Assembly: GCA_900169235.1 (NCBI GenBank)
Contig: FWCC01000080.1
Span: 62,001 to 126,000, forward strand
Origin: Zarea fungicola
Lineage: Eukaryota > Ascomycota > Sordariomycetes > Hypocreales > Cordycipitaceae
Length of the DNA: 64,000 nucleotides
Direction: 5' to 3'
Each line of letters opens with the position of its first letter. The stretch's first letter is position 1. Below are positions 1-11,273 of the stretch, piece after piece. The position numbers and the translations under genes are program-made. The notes beneath the pieces were generated by a model that saw only the letters and a program-made list of their open reading frames with translations, made no database searches and was not told where the DNA came from.

Positions 1-2055
1 TTAATCTACAAACAGGAAACTGCTCCGCTCAGACCCAACAAGCCGGTATTTGCCAAGACACCGACAACCTGAAAATTCATGGTTTGGTTGAGCAATTTCT
101 GCGCCCAGAGCCATCCCATTACACAGCAATCCGGCCAACACAGCCCCATTCCGCGATATGGATATGGCTGCAGATCATTCAGGATCGTGTGCCTCCAAAA
201 CCGTCGTCGCCCAAACCAACGGCAGGGACGAAAACTGGCCGCTTTCTCCAGGCCATCCGTTACCGCTAGTTACGGTCCTTTTTCGTCATGCACGAGACTG
301 ACACAGGCGTTGCTTGGCAGTTTGCTCGTATACGGAATCATTTCGCAGACCATGCCCAAGCCTCCCAACGTCTACATTGCCCAGTGTGCAGATCACCACC
401 TTATCTTTCCGCATCTCCCGATGCATACAAAATTTTGCGTTGAACAAGGGCCCGTCAACTGTGCGGCCCTCAAAGTCGGCAGCATCCGAGCGCCAGAACC
501 CCCACGGACCAACACTATTGGACATGCGACTCTCTCAAAAAAAGGGATTCTTTTACTTTTCGTCGCTCTGGAACCAACCATACTTGTCAACGAACCATGT
601 CACAAAGTCACACGGCATCAACGTCATCATAACACTTGCCCTCCGCGACGAGGCCTAGGCTAACCCGCCATGTCTCACTGAGGCACTGCAGGACCATGAT
701 AACACGCACATGCCTTGTCGGCTCCTTGGTAGGTCACACGCGAGAGTCTGACAACCAATAGAGTCCATAGATTTGTCGTGCAAGATACGTGCATGTTTCA
801 GAGTCTAAAAAAACTCTAAGCCTCTTTCTGGCCCGTGTCATGTTTCGTTTTCATTCTGCAGTGTAACCGGCACATGCTCCTACACCTAACCGTCGTCGTC
901 GAGACGAATGGATTATCTGTTTGACGTATCTTGCCTCTTCTCGCAACAATTTTTCTCTATACCATCCAGTATTAGACAAGCAGCGTTTCGAATGGAAGCA
1001 TGGGTGAATTCATGCCAAAATCGCCTCCCAGCGTCTTTGCTTTGCTGTATGGTTTGCGCCAAGGGCAATCTTCTCACCAAGGTCCACGAACTCTTGGCAA
1101 CAATACACACTTGCAAGCCACGTTTCTTTTTTTCAATCTGTCGTCCTTGTTCAACCTATAACCAACGCCAATGAAATTCACTGCTGCGCATACATGCTCT
1201 GTAAAATAATCATGCCGCACCGGTGTCGGCTTCGCCAAGATTGTGCGCAGCAAAGGGGGCGCACGCAGCCTCGCCCTTTTCGTCCCCCCGTGGATTGAAT
1301 GGCGGCCCAGATGGATGAGATCTGCGCGTCACGGCGCTGGGGGCTAAGATTTGAGTCTCCATTTAGCCAAGCCGGTATTAGATTGCCGCTGCATACACAG
1401 TAACCAGTAGCCAGGTTGCCTCTTTGGAGCAGACATGGTCACGAAAACTCATCCTTTGCGATGGGTATATTTATATAGGATTTTTTTACGATGTTTTTTT
1501 CTTGGGCTGTTCAAAAGTTATTTTGTAAAAAATCTAGAAAATCTAGACACGCCGAGATTAGTGCAGCAATCTCACAAAGATAAGCTTAAAATTGACAGTC
1601 CAGTGGGGGACTCTTGTTGTACACGCACAGCGCATAGCCCTCTTTATTGTAAAACATTGTCTGAGCACAAACAAGAGGCGAACGACAGGGTGTACGTACA
1701 TGTCTACCAGTATTGTACAAGCCTAAAGGCAGTGTTGGCCGGGAGGGTCTTGGCATTGGGTTGGGCAGTACATTCTGCAATTAAAAAAAATTGAGCCCAC
1801 CCCATTTTGGGCGTCAGAAAGTCTCAGGCTCCCCATGTTGGTAAGAAGGGTAAAATGCTGATAGCAAGCGAACCTGCGGGAAGCCGTACGACATGGGTGC
1901 CGATATAAAGGTCAAGTCACCATGTCCCCCCTGTGCGCGACAGATGCACCGGGTGTTTCTTCAATGCATCATTCTTTAAATTGAAACATTTTTGTTCTAG
2001 ACTCTTTTCTTAAAATTGAAGTATTTTTTTAAAAGAAACTAAACTCTTTTTTATT
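1..2055. other. Intergenic, no supported gene
   Basis: Open frames exist here (for example around 79-663), but they lack an initiation context, domain-like composition, a signal peptide or plausible splice continuation, and several overlap one another on both strands. The last 100 bases before the gene at 2056 are T- and A-rich. The left edge may hold the end of a neighbouring gene outside the window; nothing readable supports one. Confidence 0.5.
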
Positions 2056-3105
2056 ATGGAAGTCGGCCGGGATTCCGTTCGGTGCCAGAGGTATGCCAAG
2101 TTTGCTTCACATCTGGGGCGGTGGCAGTTTACAGTTTTATACTGGACCTTGTTCATAACAAATCTACTTGTTCTATTTGTTGGATCATTTACATACATCA
2201 AGTGAGTAAATAAATATGCTTTTCAAAAATAAAGTTCACCTCATCTAGACTGGAATTAACCCCTCGTCTCGTTGCCAGAGCACAGGATGCCATGTCCAAA
2301 TATGTCGACCACCCCGGCAAGCTGCGAAAACGACTTCGACTATGCATCGGGATAGGAACCGGATGCGTGCTCGTGTCCACAGTGATTGTCGTCATGGAGG
2401 CGTACACGCTGCTCGCGCTGCAGTTTTGTGACGGCGAGGACCTCATGTCGCTGTACTGGTCGACGTGGACCATGATCCAGATTGGGTCTCTGATTGCCAT
2501 GGTGGGGGTTATTCTTGCCATGGTGCATACGCTGCGAGACAATGTACATCCGTAAGTGTATTTTACTTCTACTACAAACAAGATAAAAATGGTTGCTGAC
2601 TCGACCAAGACCATGGGCACTCGCACTTGGTACGCCGGTGCTCGTTATTGCTGGGCTTTTGCACATGTGCTACTATTGTACAAGAGGGCGATGCAAGAAG
2701 ATTTGTAGAAAATCTGCGGTCACGGTAGAGACTGAGCCAACGTTTAGCCGAGTGTAAGTTGGAGATTTGATTTTTATTTTTATTCATTTTTATTCACTTG
2801 TTTGATGATGAGGCTTACTTTGACACAGCAATACAATCCGACCAGGGTCGAGCAACTCGATTGACGAAACGATCCAAGGCGAATTTATCGGGTTTACAGT
2901 GGAAGGGGGCCCTATAGTAAAATTTACAAGGAATCACAGTGTTGACCTGGCCGAAAACGCCGAGATTCTTGGTCAGTGTAAAGACCAGGGGTGCATAGTG
3001 GCATATCGAAAAGACTCGATCCGGTTCCTTACGGATGATCAAGAGACAGTCCAAGAGAGACCGAAAACCGGACAAGAAAAATCCAAGGATAATATAGAGG
3101 CATAA
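2056..3105 (+). CDS. Four-TM integral membrane protein, function unknown
   Basis: Four exons read as one 279-residue protein: 2056-2201, 2279-2551, 2610-2753 and 2829-3105. All three introns (77, 58 and 75 bp) have GT..AG ends and keep the frame exactly. The chain has four hydrophobic stretches: one in exon 1 (after residue ~22), two in exon 2 and one at the start of exon 3. A Cys/Lys/Arg-rich turn follows (CTRGRCKKICRK), then a polar, acidic C-terminal tail with a KTGQEKSKD-like ending, probably cytosolic. I recognise no family. The layout resembles small fungal tetraspan-like plasma-membrane proteins, but this is topology only. The ATG at 2056 is the first Met of the open frame in exon 1. 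The next gene is CFD1, 740 bp downstream on the same strand. Confidence 0.65.
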
Positions 3106-3845
3106 ATGGAGTAGATGGAGCAGATGGAATATTTTACTCATACAGAGCAAGGGGCTTACTGGGCAGCTGGGATTTAGACGGAAATGCTCAGTGCTGCAAC
3201 GATTCTCATTCCGCACACCAATTCTAGCAAAGTTTCAGGCGTTGAATATATAGCGAGCATCAATAGCGAGCATCAGTGAAGAGGATAGTTACTTTTTATA
3301 GCTGTAGTGCGAGTACCAACCGACTACTCGTTCCGGCGAGGGATGTATAGGGTAAGCCAGGACAGCTTGTGACTGAGACTGATTCCGAGACTAGTTGTCA
3401 TGATGTTTAGAGTCATTGATATAATGGCTTGGATAAAAGTTTAATTATTATGAATTATTATTATTATTTTGTTTTTTTCAAGGCCATGTCTGAGGAAAAA
3501 AGGTTGATTTGTTCATGTTCATTTGTTCATGATTTGTTCATGATTTGTTCATGATTTGTTCAAGTTTATTAGAAATACAAGTGCCTGAGTGGTGCCAATC
3601 TTGGCGGGGTTGTCGCTCCATGGCGGGGCAGCATCTTCTAGAGGCGTTGCGTTGTCGGCGCTGCTTTCTAATCAAGTAAAACAAACCTCGACTTTCAACC
3701 TGCATCTCCAAAGCAGTTTAGGATAATTCAACAATTCAACAATTCAACACATTCATATACAGGTACCGGATTATTCTTGTCGAAAATTCTTCTTTCAAAA
3801 GCATCGACATTCTTTCTCGCGAGATAGTCCAAAGCGACTCACAAG
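3106..3845. repeat. Intergenic with short tandem repeats
   Basis: Between the membrane protein and CFD1 are three simple tandem repeats: a 13-bp duplication around 3252-3277 (AGCGAGCATCA), an 11-bp unit TTGTTCATGAT repeated about four times at 3507-3563, and AATTCAACA repeated three times near 3724-3750, about 100 bp before the CFD1 start. The last may lie in the CFD1 promoter or leader. No gene is visible. Confidence 0.7.
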
Positions 3846-4828
3846 ATGGGCTTGGAAAAGGTCAAGCACATTGTGCTGGTACGTTGACCGGCGACTGTAC
3901 CTCTCGGTTCCTATACATAATCGGTCCTATACATAAAACTGACATCCAACAGGTCCTCTCCGGCAAAGGCGGCGTCGGCAAGTCGTCCGTCACCACGCAG
4001 CTCGCCCTCTCCCTCGCCCTCGCCGGCCACTCGGTCGGCATCCTCGACATTGACCTCACCGGCCCGTCCATCCCGCGCATGCTCTCGATCGAGTCCTCCA
4101 AAATCACACAGGTCCCGGGCGGCTGGTCGCCCGTGCTCGTCCAGCCCGCCGACCCTTCCACCGGCTCCGGGCCCCTACACGCCATGAGCCTGGGCTTCCT
4201 CCTCCCGCAGCGCGGCGACGCCGTGGTGTGGCGCGGGCCCAAGAAGACGGCCATGATCCGCCAGTTCTTCAAGGACGTCCTCTGGCCCGACGTCGACTAC
4301 CTCCTCATCGACACGCCCCCGGGAACGAGCGACGAACACATTTCCCTGGCCGAGACGCTGCAGCGCGACGCACGCCCGGAGCAGGTGTCGGGGGCGGTGG
4401 TGGTGACGACGCCGCAGGCCGTGGCGACGGCTGACGTGCGCAAGGAGCTCAACTTTTGCGCCAAGACCAACATCAAGGTGCTGGGCGTGATTGAAAACAT
4501 GAGCGGGTTCGTCTGCCCGCACTGCTCGGAATGCACCGACATTTTCGGATCCGGGGGCGGCAAGTCCATGGCCGAGGAGTTTGCGGTGCCGTTTCTGGGG
4601 GCGGTGCCGATGGATGCGCAGTTCATCACGCTGGTGGAGGAAGGGAGGCGGCCGCAGTATCCAGAGGGGACAAAGGTGAATGGGGAGGACATATCGAGTG
4701 CCAACAGTACGAGGATAGAGGGCGGTGACGATACGGCGCCAATGATGGAAAAGTACAAGGACTGCTCATTGTATCATGTCTTTAAAGGCGTGGCAGCTGG
4801 TCTGGTGGAGAGATCGACGAGTACATGA
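3846..4828 (+). CDS. CFD1: Cytosolic Fe-S cluster assembly ATPase Cfd1/Nubp2
   Basis: P-loop scaffold ATPase of the Mrp/NBP35 family. With Nbp35 it forms the cytosolic platform on which [4Fe-4S] clusters are built before transfer to apoproteins (CIA pathway). Two exons, 3846-3878 and 3953-4828, give 302 residues, close to the family length. The deviant Walker A motif GKGGVGKS lies at residues 15-22. A DIDLTGPS switch region, a [10 protein letters not shown] motif and the C-terminal CPHCSEC cluster-binding motif (Cys199, Cys202, Cys205) follow. The short N-terminus without an extra Cys cluster separates it from Nbp35. The first exon encodes only [11 protein letters not shown], and the 74-bp intron splits it from the P-loop, so an ATG chosen inside exon 2 would be wrong. 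Codon third positions are strongly G/C, as in its neighbours. Confidence 0.95.
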
Positions 4829-5500
4829 ATAAAGAACAAGGAGATGTAATTGGAACATGGACATGTATTTATGAAGAGACGACATATACATTACTACGGC
4901 GTTTGGTAGAGGGTGCAAGGACAAGACACAGACACAGAGACACAGACACAGAGACACAGATACAAAGACACGAGTACGACGAGTACATTCTGCATACGGG
5001 ACGGATATACTGCATACAATTTGGAGGATATGATATTGAAAATTTGGAGTTTTTGGGATTTTTCCTTTGATTTTTAACATGTACCGACGCGGTGTCTACG
5101 AGATGGTTCGTCTGTGGTGCGCTGTACTGGTAGTGTCGGCACATGTACGCTTGTCCGTTTGCGGTGTCCATCACGATCTGCCTCAGAGTGCCCTACAGCG
5201 AGAAGAGGCGGTGCCATGGGCAAGCGATTTGAGGAATTTCGAATTTGAAAATCTACAAATCTGCACATCTGCAAATCTGCAAATATTCAGCTGCAACAAA
5301 TGATCGACTACGAATTATATTGTCTGGTACCTGCATAGGCCACGCCGACAACCAAGCGACACGCCAACCAGTTCTACCAGTAGGCATCTAGAACCTGCAG
5401 CTAGCCCTGCCACACAGCGACAATCCCCACCGCCACAACAACGAGCGAGAAAAAAAAAACCAATCGGGTCAGGCTGGTTGGGCGACAAACTATTTGGTGC
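4829..5500. repeat. Intergenic with (CACAGA)n microsatellite
   Basis: Just 3' of CFD1, at 4922-4975, is an imperfect CACAGA/GACACA microsatellite of about nine units. A second short repeat, ATCTGCAA, occurs at about 5256-5285. No gene is visible. The SPE2 promoter probably starts in the second half of this stretch. Confidence 0.7.
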
Positions 5501-5951
5501 CGTCACCGTCATCAAGGATTAGCTTGAAGCAGAAGAAAAAAAAAATTGGCCACTTTTGGTGGGGAACCCTCACGAGCCAGCCCGCCATATTTTGCTGCGC
5601 ACACAGTCAACTCGCGATCAGAGCTCTCGTGCCTGCTTTCCTCTTCCTTCACTGCACTGACTCTTGTCATCAGATACCAAAGCCATCCTCGTCTTGCAGC
5701 TGTAGAATATTCGCTTCTACTGCTTGCATTATTACATCGTTTCTGCAGTCTATACTGCCTACTATTTGCTCGCCTCTTGACAGCCTTGGCCGTCTGCGCC
5801 TTTTGTGGTCCAGAACGTGGGGTACGACAAAATCTTTCTTGCTGGCTTCGCCTTGACCGAAACAAGACTCTTCTCTTCTCCAGAGCTTCTCAGCATCGAA
5901 TCCGACTTTACACGTCTTTCGTCTCTCATCTCGAATTCGACTTTCTACTCA

Positions 5952-5972
5952 ATGTTGCAAATGTCCTGGTAG
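5952..5972 (+). promoter_or_regulatory. uORF 1 of SPE2 (six codons)
   Basis: ATG at 5952 opens the six-residue peptide MLQMSW followed by TAG. It is the first ATG in the pyrimidine-rich leader. Short uORFs mediate polyamine-dependent translational control of S-adenosylmethionine decarboxylase in mammals (also a hexapeptide) and plants; a similar role here is inference. The sequence is not related to the mammalian peptide. Confidence 0.45.
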
Positions 5973-6067
5973 ACTCAGAGCTTGCTCATCTATACAGACA
6001 ACGACTGGTTGACCCTTATCCGTCAACCTCTTTTCTGCATTCTCTCGGTATCCTCACTCGGTCTTCT

Positions 6068-6182
6068 ATGTGTCTGACAGACCCTCTTCGCTTCCTATTC
6101 AACAGACCATCCAAGTATGTCAAATCGCTCACCATTACTCTGACCTGCCGCCCGCTAACCTTGTCCTAACAGGCCTCGATAA
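6068..6182 (+). promoter_or_regulatory. uORF 2 of SPE2, split by a leader intron
   Basis: ATG at 6068 opens a second short frame. If the intron 6115-6172 is removed, the ORF joins 6068-6114 to 6173-6182 and encodes the 18-residue peptide MCLTDPLRFLFNRPSKPR. If the intron is kept, the same start gives 33 codons ending at 6169. Splicing would therefore change the C-terminus of the uORF peptide, a possible regulatory point. No further ATG occurs between 6183 and the SPE2 start at 6606. Confidence 0.5.
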
Positions 6183-6605
6183 CACCCCTCGTGCAACCCC
6201 GCTCACCAACCAACACAAGACACCGCCGTCTTGTCCTCTCGAAAAGCAGATACCACTGTCTGCTAGATCCGATACTCCCTCGCAGGTATCGGACTTGCAG
6301 CTCTACGTGCCACAATTCCTCCCGAACAGAGGTTTCAACACTCCATCCTCCGACCCCCCTAACGTCCGCCCGAGACGTTGATAACCCTCTCCTCCTCCTC
6401 CCACAACCGCATTGCTGCTGGCTCCGCCAGCGCCATAGAATCACCACTTTCCTGTGGGCCTACTCTCTCAAGCAGACGCCGCAAAGTCTGTTTGAGCGGC
6501 AGCTAGTGCTCCGCGGACTCTGCCACACGGGCAAAGAAATCTGCTATCCCTCTTCTATTAGCTCACCTCTGCTGCAACAATCGCCCCCGCGATCCATCCT
6601 CGACA

Positions 6606-8218
6606 ATGGTCCAGCATACCGCCGTCCCGAGCAACTATACCTTTTCTCCGTCTTCTGCGACGCCCCATCTGACCATTAATCATGATGTTGTCGCCGACCT
6701 AGACTCGAGCAGTGCCTTTGAGGGTGAGTGTCTATGCATTGCATGAATTGTCCATTTATACATTTATACATTTATAACACTCGAGTTCGACGCTAACCTG
6801 CAACAGGCCCCGAGAAGCTCCTCGAGGTTTGGTTCGCCCCCAGCGCCGACAACCTCCCCGTCGATGCCTCCCCCCTCGGCCTCAAGGCTGTCAACAAGGA
6901 GACCTGGGAGTCCATGCTCGACATGGTCCACTGCAAGGTCCTCTCCGTCCTCGAGTCCGACACTGTCGACGCCTACCTCTTGTCCGAGTCCAGCATGTTT
7001 GTCTTCCCCCACAAGCTGATTCTCAAGACCTGCGGCACCACCACCCTCCTGCTCGGCCTCCAGCGCCTTCTTCATATCGCTGCCGTCCACGCCGGCTTCC
7101 CCTTTAGCAACGCCAGCTCCGTCGACAACATTCGCGCCGCCGCCACCCCGTACCGCGTCTTTTACAGCCGCAAGAACTTTCTCTTCCCCGACAAGCAGCG
7201 CGGCCCTCACCGCAGCTGGAAGCAGGAGGTCAAGTATCTGGATGACATGCTCAGCCACGGAAGCGCCTACATGGTCGGCAAGATGAACGGCGACCACTGG
7301 TACCTCTACCTCACCCCTCCCAACCAGGAGCTCACGCCGCCCATCACGCCCCAGTCCGAGACCCATGACCTTGCCATGAATGACGCCGGCAACGAGCTTG
7401 GCCTCGGCGGCGAGTGCAGCGGCGATGAGTACGTCGACGAGACGCTCGAGATTCTCATGACGGACCTTGATCCCGAGAATGCAAAGCAGTTTTTCCTTTC
7501 GCACGCGAGTGCGGTCGCTTGCGATAAGATGGCTGCTGAGAACAAGGCCGCCTCCTACGATGCTGTCATCTCTGAGGCTGAGCTCCTCGACGAGGTCGAC
7601 GTCTTTAGCAACGGAAGTGACTCTGACCTGCACGAGGGCGAGGCCAAGACGCCCGAGATTGACGAGGCCCTCACCACCGAGGGCCATGCTCTCGGCACCG
7701 TCATCTCGGACAACTGCGGCCTGGCCGACGTGTATCCCACCTCAGTCTACCCCGACGCCCGCATCGACGCCTACCTCTTCAGCCCCTGCGGCTTCTCGGC
7801 CAATGGTGTCGTCCCCGCGCCCGTGGCCAAGGACGGCGAGACCAAGGCCGCCCACTACTTTACCGTGCACGTCACCCCCGAGGACGGCTTCTCGTTTGCC
7901 TCGTTTGAGACCAATGTGCCTGGCGGCCAAAAGGGTCGCGACACGGCTGATATTATTGAGCACGTGGTCAACATTTTCAAGCCGGGCCGCTTCAGCGTCA
8001 CCCTCTTTGAGGCCAAGGGCCGCCGTGCCAACCCTTATGGAGCCGGCGCCGACCAGATCCGTGGCCTGGCCGGCAAGCGTCTGGCTGATCCCGTCCCGGG
8101 ATACAAGCGTGTGGACCGTATTGTGCACGATTTTGACGACTATAACCTTGTTTTCCGCTTCTTTGAAAAGGATGGCTGGGCAGGTCACAAGGGTGCTCGT
8201 GTTGGTGAGGAGATGTAA
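6606..8218 (+). CDS. SPE2: S-adenosylmethionine decarboxylase proenzyme
   Basis: Makes decarboxylated S-adenosylmethionine, the aminopropyl donor for spermidine and spermine. Exons 6606-6723 and 6807-8218 give 509 residues, longer than animal enzymes but usual for filamentous fungi. Family landmarks are LEVWFAPS near residue 46 and the self-cleavage site LSESSMFVFP (Glu100/Ser101, where serinolysis creates the pyruvoyl cofactor), followed by the KTCGTTTLL block with the catalytic Cys. Further on are a YLDDMLSHGSAY substrate block and a C-terminal TPEDGFSFASFE segment. The intron (83 bp) contains three copies of an ATTTATAC repeat. The residues before the intron are low-complexity Ser/Thr-rich. 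Regulation by the two uORFs upstream is likely. High G/C at third codon positions suggests strong expression. Confidence 0.95.
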
Positions 8219-8853
8219 CGGCCACGGCACTCGTGTTGGTGAAGGGATTGCAGATGCAGATGTGCAGATTGGCAGAATTGGTTGACTGCATTGACTTATA
8301 TTCAATCTCAAAGCAGCCAATCCCCGTTTTACATTCTACTCGTCCTGAATTTTTACCACGACACTTTTCTGGCTTGGAGCAGCCAGGGCCACTCATTGGT
8401 TACGAATTTTGCGCCGAAATGAGCCCATGGCAGCGTATATATGAAGATTCTTTATTTACGACTGCATATTGAATAATTATTATGATTGAATTTATTAAGT
8501 CTGTTATTGAAATCAATTATTTTCATTGCGATGAACTCTTGAAATTTGAAATGATTCAATAAGTCAGAATCGTTTTCTTTCTTTTACAATTGAAATAATT
8601 AAATACTGCATCAAAGTATAAATCTGGTTGGTCGCTTTGATGAGCTTGCTTGGTGGCTTATCGATAAGCACACGTGACCCATTTTTTTCTGGCCGCCCGA
8701 AATTTCTGCCACCCAAATTTTATGAAGGTCAAATCTCGAAATCACACGACATCCTCGTCGCACCTTGAATCACGTCCACGAATACCAATTGACGTCAATT
8801 TCCTTATAAATCCGGCCCAAATTTACACCCGAGAATTTATTCAAAACATCACC
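8219..8853 (+). promoter_or_regulatory. NOP10 promoter: palindrome plus E-box
   Basis: The stretch between SPE2 and NOP10 is AT-rich and has no gene. At 8657-8668 is the perfect 12-bp palindrome CTTATCGATAAG, followed at 8671-8676 by CACGTG (CACGTGAC, a Cbf1/bHLH-type site), about 180 bp before the NOP10 start. The same pair of elements occurs before NOB1 (11496-11534). Confidence 0.5.
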
Positions 8854-9198
8854 ATGCATCTGATGTACACTCTCGACGACAAGGGCACCCGCCTGTACAC
8901 CCTCAAAAAGGTCGCCCACGGCCAGGTCACCAAGTCGGCGCACCCGGCGCGCTTCTCCCCGGATGACAAGTGGTCTCGCCAGCGTGTGACGCTGAATCGC
9001 CGTTTTGGTCTGCTCCTGACCCAGCAGAGTATGTTTCCACCCATCAATAATTGACACTGAGTCTCTGGAGCTTTGCCAAAGGAGGCACCTGTTTGGGCAG
9101 AGACAGAGAGGTCATCTCTTGTCCTCTGCGGGTTCAGTTTCAATTTCAAGTCGAGGCAGATTTACTGACTTTCTTTATTAACAGAGGATGAAGAGTAA
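8854..9198 (+). CDS. NOP10: H/ACA ribonucleoprotein subunit Nop10
   Basis: Nop10 holds Cbf5/dyskerin in the H/ACA snoRNP that pseudouridylates rRNA and takes part in 18S rRNA processing in the nucleolus. Exons 8854-9028 and 9185-9198 give 62 residues (family about 58-65). Hallmarks are LYTLKKV near residue 19, the [17 protein letters not shown] core and the FGLLLTQQ end. The last exon adds only the end of a Lys codon plus DEE and a stop; it is easily missed, but the 156-bp intron has a GTATGT donor and an ACAG acceptor. The yeast and human proteins lack the zinc ribbon of the archaeal form, as here. It converges on NOB1, another ribosome-assembly factor. Confidence 0.93.
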
Positions 9199-9839
9199 AC
9201 GATTACCCTCTTCTGTACGGAATCATGGGGAAACACAATCGACAAAAACCCTTACGAATAAGGAGAGAAGAAACAGGAGGGCGGGAGAGAGAGGAACGTG
9301 AGGGTCGCTGGTGCATTAAAGGCTAGCTCTCATACATGGCGTTTTGGATTTTGGTTCAGTTTTTCAATTTTTTCAATTTCTTTTTCTCAAATTCTTTCAG
9401 GCGTCTGGATATTTATTTTTCTTCCAGCCCAGATACACATGTGTTTGGGTGAGGCAAGTCAAATGGGGGATATCATGTTATCAAAATTAAAATGACAATA
9501 CCACATAATCTGCCAATGGATATCTTCCGCTCTTGTGCATGTGCATGTGCCTTTGACTATGAAATGGATTATACAGCAGGTAATGGAGATTGAAAGAGAT
9601 TGAAAGAGATTGATAACTGAATGGGATCAGCATGATATGTTACATGCCAGTACATTCACTTTGTCCTATGCCATAAAGAGAGCATCTAGACGAGCATTCC
9701 CACGGTGATTTGTATGTATCAAAATTGCTTTGTAAATGCTCTATATACCCTAGATTCATTGACCTTTTAATCCTCATAATAATCATAACTTTTATAATTC
9801 CCATAGTTATCCCTTAATCCCCAGTCCCTCGTCCCTCGT
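9199..9839. other. Convergent intergenic between NOP10 and NOB1
   Basis: This is the tail-to-tail spacer between NOP10 (+) and NOB1 (-). AT-rich stretches at 9340-9420 and 9720-9810 probably hold the two poly(A) regions. A short repeat GAGATTGAAA occurs at 9587-9615. No gene is visible. Confidence 0.6.
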
Positions 9840-11273
9840 CTATCGTCGACGACGAGCATTAATCGTCCGGCCCGCACCAACTTTAATCTTGCCCCCGCTC
9901 GACCGATCCCCCGTCAGGATGCCCGGCAGAAACTCGTCGTCCATCAGGTCCTTCTTCTTCTGCTTCTTGAGCGCCTCCGACGCCTTGACAAACTCCTTTT
10001 GGTCCTCGGCCAGCATCAGGTGCACGCCCCAGTGGTTCTGCCCGCCCGCGCCCTTGGCCAGCCGCCCGTGCGGCGTCCCGTGCACCGGCTTGGGCACGCT
10101 GTACACGTTGCCACGGTTGTTGTACTGGAACCCCTTCTTCAGGTGCACGCGAAAGTTGCCCTTGTCGTCGGTGGAGCAGCTGGTGCGCAGGAGCGTGGGC
10201 TGCCCGCAGCTCGGGCAGAACTGCTTCTCCATGTCCTTTGTGATTTTGAAGCAGCCGTGGCAGCGGAGGACCCACGTCTTGAGGTGCGTGATGCGCGCAA
10301 AGGCGGGCGTCACCAGGTTGAGGTTCATCCGCAGGGCCACGTTTTGCATGGCGTAATCGGACGTGAGGACCGCGGCCTGGAGGGTGCGCGGGGCGGTCGC
10401 GTTCTTGGAGGGGGTAGAGGTATTGGCGTCGAGGTTTTTGTGCTTTTTCACGTTGGAAGGGGTGATCCAGCCGCCATCGTCGTCGGATGCCTCGCCGTCG
10501 TCGGAGGCGTCTTCTTCCTCTACTTCCTCGGCCACAACAACTTCAGGTTCTGCCGTGGGTGAGGACTCGTCGGCGCCTTGTGTCTCTGTGGCGTCGCTGA
10601 CATCTAGCTTCTCCATGGCCTCTACTGGAGCATCTGTGCTTGGAGAAGCTGCCTCTTCAACGGGAACAGGTGCCTCTTCGGCCGGCACAGGTACCTCTGC
10701 GGCTGTAGCTGGTTCCTCTGCGGTCGTGGCGGCCTCCTCTGTGCTCGACACGGGTGCAGCCTCCTTTGCCTCGTCTCCGACCGTACCCTCCTGTGTCGTA
10801 GCCTCGACAGATGGGACAGCCGTCCGCTGCGGCGGCTTGCCATTCACCTGCTTCTGGTCTGGCGACCGACGCAGCCGCCAGTCTCCTCCATTGCGCTCAC
10901 ACTCCAGCTCGTAGCCCAGGGCCAGCACCTCGATATCCGGCCTGCTCAGCACGCCCAAGTCACCAGTCTTGCGCGCAAACTCGCGGATCACGGCCACGCT
11001 CTTGGGGTTGGGTGCCCGCAGCGTGACAAACGGCAGCAGCGTCGTCTCCACGCGGGTCCTCGTCGCCACGTCGCGAATCTCGGGCACGACCGACGGGAGA
11101 ATGTATAGCTGTTCGGCCTGCGCGATGAGGGCGCTGACGGAGGGATCGTTTTTGATCAGGGGACCGGTATCGAGGACCAGGCTGTGGATGGGCTTCCCGA
11201 CCGTTGTTGAGGCTGTCGGGACAGGTGCTTGTGTCGCCTCGCTTGGAGGGGTTGCTTGTGGTGGGGTGGCCAT
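9840..11273 (-). CDS. NOB1: 20S pre-rRNA D-site endonuclease Nob1
   Basis: Cuts 20S pre-rRNA at site D to form the 3' end of 18S rRNA in cytoplasmic pre-40S particles. Single exon, 477 residues from ATG 11273; in-frame codons further upstream lack an ATG. An N-terminal PIN domain begins with HSLVLDTGPLI (acidic metal ligand), contains VVPEIRDVATR, and ends with TGDLGVLSRPDIEVLALGYEL (acidic ligands). A long acidic, Ala/Glu/Thr-rich insert of about 150 residues follows. The C-terminal zinc ribbon has LRCHGCFK and FCPSCGQPTLLR. The tail contains the conserved GFQYNNRGNVYSVPKP block. The insert is longer than in yeast but usual in filamentous ascomycetes. Its promoter shares motifs with NOP10. 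Confidence 0.95.
   Translation of the reverse strand: MATPPQATPPSEATQAPVPTASTTVGKPIHSLVLDTGPLIKNDPSVSALIAQAEQLYILPSVVPEIRDVATRTRVETTLLPFVTLRAPNPKSVAVIREFARKTGDLGVLSRPDIEVLALGYELECERNGGDWRLRRSPDQKQVNGKPPQRTAVPSVEATTQEGTVGDEAKEAAPVSSTEEAATTAEEPATAAEVPVPAEEAPVPVEEAASPSTDAPVEAMEKLDVSDATETQGADESSPTAEPEVVVAEEVEEEDASDDGEASDDDGGWITPSNVKKHKNLDANTSTPSKNATAPRTLQAAVLTSDYAMQNVALRMNLNLVTPAFARITHLKTWVLRCHGCFKITKDMEKQFCPSCGQPTLLRTSCSTDDKGNFRVHLKKGFQYNNRGNVYSVPKPVHGTPHGRLAKGAGGQNHWGVHLMLAEDQKEFVKASEALKKQKKKDLMDDEFLPGILTGDRSSGGKIKVGAGRTINARRRR

Larger units (their letters stand above)
5500..6605 (+). promoter_or_regulatory. Long pyrimidine-rich SPE2 5' leader
   Basis: About 1.1 kb upstream of SPE2 is unusually C/T-rich. 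From 5521 to the SPE2 start I find only four ATGs: two in frame within one tiny ORF (5952, 5961), one starting a second ORF (6068) and one inside an intron (6117). Chance would give many more, so the stretch looks like a transcribed leader selected against stray start codons. A canonical 58-bp intron lies at 6115-6172 (GTATGT donor, GCTAAC branch site, CAG acceptor). The transcription start itself is not visible. Confidence 0.6.

Noticed and set aside
79..663. 194-codon open frame at the left edge
   Set aside because: Overlaps other open frames on both strands, has no signal peptide, domain or splice context, and its composition looks random.
5546..6169. Long open frame across the SPE2 leader
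   Set aside because: It has no ATG until 6068 and is crossed by a good intron; it reflects the low stop-codon content of C/T-rich leader sequence.
6764..7687. 307-codon open frame antisense to SPE2
   Set aside because: Same cause: a shadow of third-position G/C in SPE2.
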